Source: JAJRXG01 sp964640065 (GTDB lineage: Bacteria; Bacteroidota; Bacteroidia; Chitinophagales; Saprospiraceae). From it: DNA of 56,840 bases. How positions within the stretch are numbered: position 1 is the first letter of the stretch; each line of letters opens with the position of its first letter. Under the pieces are notes generated by a model. That model saw nothing but the letters and a program-made list of their open reading frames with translations. It was not told where the DNA came from and searched no databases. The stretch covers positions 1 through 56,840 of the forward strand of contig CAZXIE010000005.1 in the NCBI GenBank assembly GCA_964640065.1, given 5' to 3'. The translations under genes and the position numbers were made by a program. Below are positions 51,280 to 56,840 of the stretch, in pieces.

Positions 51280-51402
51280 ATGACCGATCAAAACTCAACT
51301 ATGATTCACAAAGAACCAAGTATGCACAGAGATGTGCGATTTTGGCTTGCGATGATTTTTTTCGGGGCACTACTCATATTCTTAATTATAACTTATCCTT
51401 AG
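51280..51402 (+). CDS. Candidate 40-residue single-pass membrane protein
   Basis: An ATG at 51280 opens a 40-codon frame whose second half is a clean hydrophobic helix (WLAMIFFGALLIFLIITYP) after a polar, charged N-terminus. A second in-frame ATG is at 51301. It ends four bases before the convergent nadC stop. The helix is the only evidence; there is no recognised family. Confidence 0.45.
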   Translation: MTDQNSTMIHKEPSMHRDVRFWLAMIFFGALLIFLIITYP

Positions 51403-51406
51403 TTAT

Positions 51407-52264
51407 CTAATCGATAATCTTAAGACTAAGATCCAGGCTTTGAGCTGAATGCGTGAGAGCACCGACGGATATAAAATTTACTCCGGTCGCTGCAACAGCT
51501 TTCACGGTATTCAGCTTGATGCCACCGGATGCTTCCACTTCTAATCGTCCCTTCACCAACTTCACCGCCTTTTTCATATCCTCTACTTCGAAGTTGTCGA
51601 GCATGACTCGAGGCTGAGCACTTAACTTAAGGACCTCACGGAGCTCCTTGATATTGCGCACCTCTACTGTCATATCAAGACTCTTCTTGTTTTTCTTGAG
51701 ATAGCGTTCCACTTTCGCCACTGCATTAGTGATGCTCCCGGCTGCGGTGATATGATTATCCTTGATCATAATGCGATCATATAATCCATCTCGATAGTTA
51801 CTACATCCACCGACCGTTACCGCCCACTTTTCCAAAAACCTAAGAAGTGGAGTTGTCTTTCTCGTATCTAGGATAGTCACGTCATATTTCTTTGTCGCTT
51901 CCGCAAATTTTCTACTCAGGGTAGCCACACCACTGAGTCGTTGCATGAGATTGAGGGCTAGTCTTTCACCCATGAGCAAGGCTTGGCTGTTGCAAGTTAG
52001 GTAGTAAGAGATGTCACCGTATTTGGCAGCAGTGCCATCATCCATGACCACTTCGATTTTGGCCTTAGGATCTAGATAGGTAAATATCTCTTTCGAGATC
52101 TCAACACCGGCGAGTACTCCCTTATCCTTTACTAGAAGCTTTGCTCTATTCTTTTGTCGAGATGGTATACATGCTCGCGATGTATGATCACCATCTTTCA
52201 CATCTTCATTCAGTGCTCGTTTTATGAATGATCTGAGCTGTCTCTTATCTAATTTTGACTTCAT
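51407..52264 (-). CDS. nadC: Nicotinate-nucleotide diphosphorylase (quinolinate phosphoribosyltransferase)
   Basis: A 285-residue NadC that turns quinolinate and PRPP into nicotinate mononucleotide in NAD synthesis. Family blocks include LNEDVKDGDHTSRAC, GERLALNLMQRLSGVAT, ILDTRKTTPLLRFLEKWAV, GGCSNYRDGLYDRIMIKDNH, RVMLDNFEVEDM and VEASGGIKLNTVKAVAATGV. The length is standard. No nadA or nadB is nearby. Confidence 0.96.
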   Translation of the reverse strand: MKSKLDKRQLRSFIKRALNEDVKDGDHTSRACIPSRQKNRAKLLVKDKGVLAGVEISKEIFTYLDPKAKIEVVMDDGTAAKYGDISYYLTCNSQALLMGERLALNLMQRLSGVATLSRKFAEATKKYDVTILDTRKTTPLLRFLEKWAVTVGGCSNYRDGLYDRIMIKDNHITAAGSITNAVAKVERYLKKNKKSLDMTVEVRNIKELREVLKLSAQPRVMLDNFEVEDMKKAVKLVKGRLEVEASGGIKLNTVKAVAATGVNFISVGALTHSAQSLDLSLKIID

Positions 52265-52336
52265 AATTCTTCTATCTCTATAATCCTCGGCAAGTTAAGA
52301 CGTTAGGTGATGGATACGATCATTTTATAATACGAA

Positions 52337-53389
52337 GTGAATAATTCAATCATCAAGTTTGTCTTCCTCATTACTGCCTTTGGATTGATTCTAGGGAGTT
52401 GTGAATCTGACGTTTCGTTTACCGAGGAGCGTACAGAGATTAGTCCTACTGTCTCAACTGAACTTGTCAGATATGATCGAATTATCGAGAATCTTGATAC
52501 GGCTGATATTCTGTCAGACTATGCTAATAAGACGAAGGAGATTCAATCCTTTAGATCTCTTCATGACAGGCAGCTACTAGGATTGACTTCTGAAGAAGCA
52601 CTGATTAAAGAGTTGAAAACTTTTCAGGCTGATACCTCTTATCAAAATCTCTACAAGGAGGTGCAGGTCATACTCAAAGATCTAAGAGATGAAAAACAAG
52701 CTATAGACCAGACACTTGAGAACTACCTATCTCTCACGGATAAGTCGAATGAGGACCTTCCAAGTATCTATGGTTTCATATCTGGATTCACTTATCAAGC
52801 TTTCTTGTTCGATGATGGTCAGAGAGATGGGATAGGCCTAGGACTAGAGATGTACTTAGGTGAAGAGTTTCCTTACGATAAGGCTTTTGCGTCGGATCCA
52901 AGATTTTCATCCTACTTGACACGGACATATAACAAAGAACACTTACCAAGAAAAATAGCTGAAGTAATGGCCGAGGATATGCTGGGCCCCCCAGAGGACA
53001 GTGATTTTCTGTCTTTGATGATATGGGGAGGAAAAAAGCTTCACCTGATCGATCAGATGATCAGCTTTGCGCCAGATAGTATCGTCACTGAGTATACGCA
53101 GGATCAACTCAACTGGTGCCGAAGCAATGAAGCAGAGATGTGGTCCTTCTTCTTTGAGCACGACCTCTTCTATGAAACTGACATCAGAAAGTTTAACAAG
53201 TTGATCAGCCCTGCACCGACAAGCCCAGGTATGCCCCCGGAGTCACCAGGGCAAACTGCCAACTATATGGGTTGGCAGATCATCAAGGCATACTTACAAC
53301 GTAATCCTGATGTCTCGATTAGGGAAATGATACTCATGCGCGATGCTCAGAAGATCTTAGACCTATCTAAGTATAAGCCGAAAAGATAA
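52337..53389 (+). CDS. gldB: GldB-like lipoprotein (gliding motility / type IX secretion associated)
   Basis: A 350-residue lipoprotein with Cys22 in FGLILGSC. The overall layout and the late motif PPESPGQTANYMGWQIIKAYLQ are characteristic of GldB, required for gliding in Flavobacterium and often retained in non-gliding Bacteroidota. The start is the GTG at 52337, giving a proper lipoprotein signal. gldC is often adjacent in gliders but is not seen here. It converges on the omega-amidase gene with no gap. Confidence 0.72.
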   Translation: MNNSIIKFVFLITAFGLILGSCESDVSFTEERTEISPTVSTELVRYDRIIENLDTADILSDYANKTKEIQSFRSLHDRQLLGLTSEEALIKELKTFQADTSYQNLYKEVQVILKDLRDEKQAIDQTLENYLSLTDKSNEDLPSIYGFISGFTYQAFLFDDGQRDGIGLGLEMYLGEEFPYDKAFASDPRFSSYLTRTYNKEHLPRKIAEVMAEDMLGPPEDSDFLSLMIWGGKKLHLIDQMISFAPDSIVTEYTQDQLNWCRSNEAEMWSFFFEHDLFYETDIRKFNKLISPAPTSPGMPPESPGQTANYMGWQIIKAYLQRNPDVSIREMILMRDAQKILDLSKYKPKR

Positions 53390-54166
53390 CTAGAGAATAG
53401 CGAACTGATCCCGATCTTTTACAAACGGAAGCTTAGCTCTTACTTTATGAAGCTCTTCTAGGGATAACACTTCTGTATGGACATCTTCGCCACTAGCATT
53501 ATGATATAAGTAATCGTCCTGAGAAGGATGAGCAAAGCAGGTATCACCGACATACTCGTATCCCTTGTCATCAGTACCACATCTGTTCACGCCGACGACA
53601 TATACTTGATTTTCGATAGCGCGAGCTTTGATGAGAGTTCGCCAATGATGAGATCTAGCTACTGGCCAGTTAGCAACATTGATCAATAAGTCATAGTCAT
53701 CATTATTTCGTGACCAAACTGGGAATCTCAAATCATAGCAGATCGTCGGTAGTATTCTCCAACCTTTATGATTGATGATAATTCTATCTTCACCAGAAGT
53801 GTATTTTTCATCTTCGCCAGCCATCGCGAAAAGGTGCCTCTTGTCATATGAGTGATACATGCCTCCTGGATACATCCAGATGAAGCGATTATAATACCTG
53901 CCAGACTCTTGGATAATGAGACTTCCACATATCACAGCATTTTTCTTTTCAGCTTGATCAGCCATCCAAGTCATCGTAGGGCCATCCATTTCTTCAGCAT
54001 ACTCAGCCGCCTCCATGGTAAATCCTGTGGTAAACATTTCCGGAAGTATGATCACATCCGTCTTAGATGTTAGACCATCAAGTTTTGAAGTTATTCGATC
54101 TCGGTTCTCCTTTGGAGCATGCCAAAGAGTATCTAGCTGAACGCTAGTGCAGGATAAGTGAAGCAT
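53390..54166 (-). CDS. Omega-amidase, nitrilase superfamily (YafV-like)
   Basis: A 258-residue carbon-nitrogen hydrolase. The catalytic triad is visible as Glu in ILPEMFTTGF, Lys in YDKRHLFAMAGE and Cys in ICYDLRFPVW. DLRFPVW and NWPVARSHHW place it in the omega-amidase group that deaminates alpha-ketoglutaramate. It lies directly downstream of an aminotransferase of the matching type, consistent with the glutamine transaminase/omega-amidase pathway. Confidence 0.9.
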   Translation of the reverse strand: MLHLSCTSVQLDTLWHAPKENRDRITSKLDGLTSKTDVIILPEMFTTGFTMEAAEYAEEMDGPTMTWMADQAEKKNAVICGSLIIQESGRYYNRFIWMYPGGMYHSYDKRHLFAMAGEDEKYTSGEDRIIINHKGWRILPTICYDLRFPVWSRNNDDYDLLINVANWPVARSHHWRTLIKARAIENQVYVVGVNRCGTDDKGYEYVGDTCFAHPSQDDYLYHNASGEDVHTEVLSLEELHKVRAKLPFVKDRDQFAIL

Positions 54167-54252
54167 AATACAAATTCTGCAGGCGAAGCTAACATACTAG
54201 GGGTAACCCCCAAAATCGAATTGTATATTTTTACCTAAATGTTGCTAAACGA

Positions 54253-55395
54253 CTAGAAATTGTTGATTAGTTGCGCAGCACTTAACAATAATTCTTCAGT
54301 CTTTGCAAAGCAAAACCTAATGATACGTTCGTCAGTTTTATCGCTGTAAAAAGAAGAAATCGGTATAACTGCAACTCCCTTTTCAGTGGTCATCCATCGT
54401 GCCATGTTTTGATCATCTTTATCAGATATGTCAGTATATGAGGCGAGCATGAAGTAGGTGCCGTGACAAGGAAGCAAAGTAAAGCGACTTGATTTTATTG
54501 CTTCCGCAAATAGATCTCTCTTGGCCTGAAAAAACTTGTTCAAATCTAGATAGCGACTAGATTCTGACAAATACTCAGCAAGAGCATGTTGTAAAGGTGT
54601 GTTAATACTGAAGGTATTATACTGATGTACTTTTCTGACCTCTTTGGTGATAATAGGTGGGGCGATGACATATCCTATTCTCCATCCGGTCGCATGAAAG
54701 GTCTTTCCAAATGACATAGTTACTATGCTTCTCTTGTAAAGCTCCGAATAGAGAAGAGCGCTTTGATGCTTTTCATCATCGAAGATGAGATGTTGATATA
54801 CCTCATCTGACAAAATGAGGATCTCAGTACCAGCAGTAAGTCTCTGCAGTTCTTCGAGGTCTTCTTTTGTTAAGATAGATCCTGTCGGATTATTGGGTGA
54901 GTTGATGATGATCATCTTTGTGCGATCAGTGATCATATCTGCCACCTCTTTCCAGTCCACTTTGTAATCTGGACTTTTTAATCGTATAGGTTTTGGGACA
55001 CCACCATTGAGTTGGATAGCTGGTATATAACTGTCGTAGGCAGGTTCGAAAAGGATAACTTCATCACCTATTCTGATAGTTGCAGATATAGCTGAGTAAA
55101 GTGCCTCGGTAGCACCATTCGTGATGGTAACTTCACTTTCGGGATCTATATCTACATCATAGCAGATTTTCTTTTTTGCTGCTATGGCCTTTCTCAACTC
55201 AGGTACACCTGTCATGGGAGCATACTGATTAAAACCTTTCTGTACGTAGTGATTCACTAGGTCCTTGAGGATGGGATCCACTTCATAATTAGGAAATCCT
55301 TGTGAAAGATTGATTGCTCCATGATCACGAGCTAGCGCACTCATCACGGTAAATATCGTGGTACCCACTTCGGGTAGTTTTGACTGAATCTTCAT
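54253..55395 (-). CDS. Methionine/glutamine-type aminotransferase (YbdL-like)
   Basis: A 380-residue class I PLP aminotransferase. The start LPEVGTTIFTVMSALARDHGAINLSQGFPNYE is characteristic of YbdL/kynurenine-glutamine transaminases. NSPNNPTG, ILSDEVYQH and the lysine motif MSFGKTFHATGWRIGY carry PLP contacts. Such enzymes regenerate methionine from its keto acid with glutamine as donor. The omega-amidase gene downstream would remove the alpha-ketoglutaramate formed. Confidence 0.92.
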   Translation of the reverse strand: MKIQSKLPEVGTTIFTVMSALARDHGAINLSQGFPNYEVDPILKDLVNHYVQKGFNQYAPMTGVPELRKAIAAKKKICYDVDIDPESEVTITNGATEALYSAISATIRIGDEVILFEPAYDSYIPAIQLNGGVPKPIRLKSPDYKVDWKEVADMITDRTKMIIINSPNNPTGSILTKEDLEELQRLTAGTEILILSDEVYQHLIFDDEKHQSALLYSELYKRSIVTMSFGKTFHATGWRIGYVIAPPIITKEVRKVHQYNTFSINTPLQHALAEYLSESSRYLDLNKFFQAKRDLFAEAIKSSRFTLLPCHGTYFMLASYTDISDKDDQNMARWMTTEKGVAVIPISSFYSDKTDERIIRFCFAKTEELLLSAAQLINNF

Positions 55396-55433
55396 GTAGA
55401 GGGAAGATAGAAATAGAAAGATGGAGTCCTTGA

Positions 55434-55856
55434 TTACATGGCTAACTTTCTGATGATGACATCTACTCTTCGATTATGTAGCTTACCTTGAAAAGTGGCA
55501 TTAGAGTAGTCGGGATCTTGTTCGCCATGATCATATTGGAAGATGGTTTCTTCTTCTATCAGTAAGCTTTTTAGAATATCGATGACTGCTTCGCATCTCA
55601 TATGAGATAGATATTGGTTGAAGTCTAGACTACCTATATTATCTGTATGACCATGTACTTCGATCTGATAACGAGCTAGGTTATCTATATCGTTGATGAA
55701 GTCTATGAGGTCTGTACCTTGGTCATCATCGATATAGTAGCTTCCTCCTCCAAAGTAGATACTTATCATTTTATCTTCTGGGGCAAGAGTCTGTCCTTGG
55801 AGTGTAGACATCAGAGATCCAAAAGAAACAAGCAGCATAAGAAGGCGGATCAGCAT
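55434..55856 (-). CDS. Small OmpA-domain periplasmic protein
   Basis: A 140-residue exported protein: a signal peptide (LIRLLMLLVSFGSLMSTLQGQ) followed by a single OmpA-like peptidoglycan-binding domain (YQIEVHGHTDNIGSLDFNQYLS, then LHNRRVDVII). The usual NxxLSxxRA motif is degenerate (NQYLSHMRCEAV). It has no barrel or lipobox. It lies between the aminotransferase and the exonuclease genes. Confidence 0.84.
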   Translation of the reverse strand: MLIRLLMLLVSFGSLMSTLQGQTLAPEDKMISIYFGGGSYYIDDDQGTDLIDFINDIDNLARYQIEVHGHTDNIGSLDFNQYLSHMRCEAVIDILKSLLIEEETIFQYDHGEQDPDYSNATFQGKLHNRRVDVIIRKLAM

Positions 55857-55889
55857 GATATGAAGATAGATCTTTACGTCATGATATGC

Positions 55890-56840
55890 TTACGAGCCCA
55901 TAGACTGAATAATGTCATCGTCCGGCTCGTTGCCATATTCTGTCTCTATAGGTCGCGCGTGATAACCTTGCTCTTGTAACCACCGTGAGAAGGTGACTGT
56001 ATTCCCATGCGTCGGATAGATGTGTGAAGCCCCTGTCTCTTTTATAGCACTGTTTAGTCCATCCCAGTCACAGTGATCGGACAAAATAAAGCCTCTATCA
56101 GCGCCTCGTCGCCGGCGGTTACCACGCACCGCCATCCAACCAGAAGCTACTGCTAGAGAGTATCCTTTTGCAACATTGAGCCAAGTCGTTCCTACTGCGG
56201 ATCCCGGAGTAACGATGAGTGCTTTTTTCAGCTCTTTCTTGTCAGTATTTTTCGTCAAGTGCGTTGTGACCGGAAGCTTTATGCCAGATGCTCTGTATAC
56301 ATCATTCATTTTTTCGACAGCTCCGTGGGTATATATAGGACCAACTTCAGTGCCTAGGCTATGTATGATACGTTGCGCTTTACCGAGAGAGTAAGCTGTG
56401 ATAACAGATGGCCTTCCTTCTGCTGCATTATTAGACCACCATTTTTTGATGTCATTGATGACCTCCTCTTGTGGAGACCACTTATAGACTGGCAGCCCAA
56501 AAGTACACTCGGTTATGAAGTGATGGCACTTGACAGACTCATAAGGCGTGCAGAGACCATCGTCTTCAACTTTATAATCTCCAGTACAAACCCAAACTTC
56601 ACCTTTGTGCTCTACTCTTATCTGAGCGGAGCCCGTGATATGTCCAGCGGGATGGAAAGAGAAGTTGACGCCTTTTACGCTGAGCGTTTCTCCCCAGTCT
56701 AGACCTCGGATATTGATGTCATAGCCGAGTCGGTGTTTTAGGATATTTACGGAAGTGGAGGCACATACATAATACTTATGACCCCAGCGCGCATGATCAG
56801 AGTGCCCATGTGTGATCAAGGCATTATCGACTTTTCGCCA
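55890..56840 (-). CDS. Ligase-associated metallo-beta-lactamase DNA exonuclease (partial, 5' end outside)
   Basis: At least 316 residues of the metallo-beta-lactamase exonuclease that accompanies the ATP-dependent repair ligase. The metal site HGHSDHARWG follows WRKVDNALIT, which the frame continues to the very end of the window, so the true start lies beyond 56840. Later blocks are VWVCTGDYKVEDDGLCTPYE, ECTFGLPVY, SDHCDWDGL and PTHGNTVTF. The matching ligase is at 29602, about 25 kb away, so the pair is not adjacent here. Confidence 0.9.
   Translation of the reverse strand, partial: WRKVDNALITHGHSDHARWGHKYYVCASTSVNILKHRLGYDINIRGLDWGETLSVKGVNFSFHPAGHITGSAQIRVEHKGEVWVCTGDYKVEDDGLCTPYESVKCHHFITECTFGLPVYKWSPQEEVINDIKKWWSNNAAEGRPSVITAYSLGKAQRIIHSLGTEVGPIYTHGAVEKMNDVYRASGIKLPVTTHLTKNTDKKELKKALIVTPGSAVGTTWLNVAKGYSLAVASGWMAVRGNRRRRGADRGFILSDHCDWDGLNSAIKETGASHIYPTHGNTVTFSRWLQEQGYHARPIETEYGNEPDDDIIQSMGS
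56745..56757 (+). repeat. ATTTACGGAAGTG motif, copy 10 (in exonuclease gene)
   Basis: Exact G-variant copy; the gene's strand reads Thr-Ser-Val-Asn, as in proB but in an unrelated protein. Confidence 0.85.

Noticed and set aside
1..56840. tRNA, rRNA, CRISPR array, prophage or insertion sequence
   Set aside because: No cloverleaf, repeat-spacer array, transposase or integrase was seen on reading both strands; small RNAs without clear structure could still be missed.

Overview
The window is a gene-dense stretch of a Bacteroidota chromosome at roughly 40% GC. The evidence is a PorE-like OmpA/TPR/propeller lipoprotein, a GldB-like lipoprotein, a TonB receptor, ProB without a PUA domain, the tiny AURKAIP1/COX24-type protein, an almost complete lack of Shine-Dalgarno sequences, and several TAnnTTTG-type -7 promoter boxes. 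A free-living, possibly marine, member of the Saprospiria/Cytophagia/Flavobacteriia sphere fits, but the genus cannot be read from the sequence. No rRNA, tRNA, CRISPR array, prophage or insertion sequence was seen.

Layout. 1-2.7 kb: ruvC, divergent from an ECF sigma factor that overlaps a membrane protein which is probably its partner. 2.8-5.5 kb: three linked redox genes (FAD monooxygenase-like, CurA-like reductase, FMN split-barrel oxidase). 5.5-8.3 kb: proA-proB, converging on a MscS channel. 8.4-11.4 kb (minus strand): TetR regulator, methylmalonyl-CoA epimerase, TauE/SafE permease, beta-lactamase-fold lipoprotein. 11.7-17 kb: a fatty-acid beta-oxidation block (thiolase, FadB/J-type multienzyme, terminator, SDR, dienoyl-CoA isomerase). 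Two matching palindromes lie between it and the divergent TetR gene. 17-21 kb: a VapBC-type pair, TMEM220-like protein, zinc metalloprotease, three-repeat lipoprotein. 21-23.7 kb: moaA divergent from moaD-moaE and a ribokinase-family gene. 23.7-26.4 kb: a membrane LuxR-type protein, small membrane proteins, DinB-like and CPBP proteins. 26.8-32.3 kb: acyl-CoA dehydrogenase, SDR, sulfotransferase, ATP-dependent DNA ligase, MDR reductase. 32.3-33.4 kb: the mobile mystery protein A/B pair with three phased operators. 33.5-41.9 kb (minus strand): TonB receptor, rlmD, PorE-like, TPR, PqiA-like. 42-50.9 kb: mnmG, secreted protein, apaG and yicC (minus), HU, TPR, mS38-like, RNase G, glycosyltransferase. 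50.9-51.4 kb: a palindrome-rich gap and a 40-residue membrane ORF. 51.4-56.8 kb: nadC, gldB-like, omega-amidase, methionine/glutamine aminotransferase, OmpA domain, and a ligase-associated exonuclease cut by the window end.

The strongest unexplained signal is a 13-base word, ATTTACGRAAGTG. Nine exact copies and one copy with a single mismatch are spread about every 5-6 kb across the window. They occur on both strands, inside unrelated genes in different reading phases and in four gene gaps. About 0.003 would be expected by chance. Coding constraint cannot explain it, so it looks like a genome-wide DNA-level signal (uptake-sequence-like, or a protein-binding site). Secondary signals are the paired TetR palindromes TTGGC-N6-GCCAA and three TCAGG-N6-CCTGA palindromes spaced exactly 33 bp apart.
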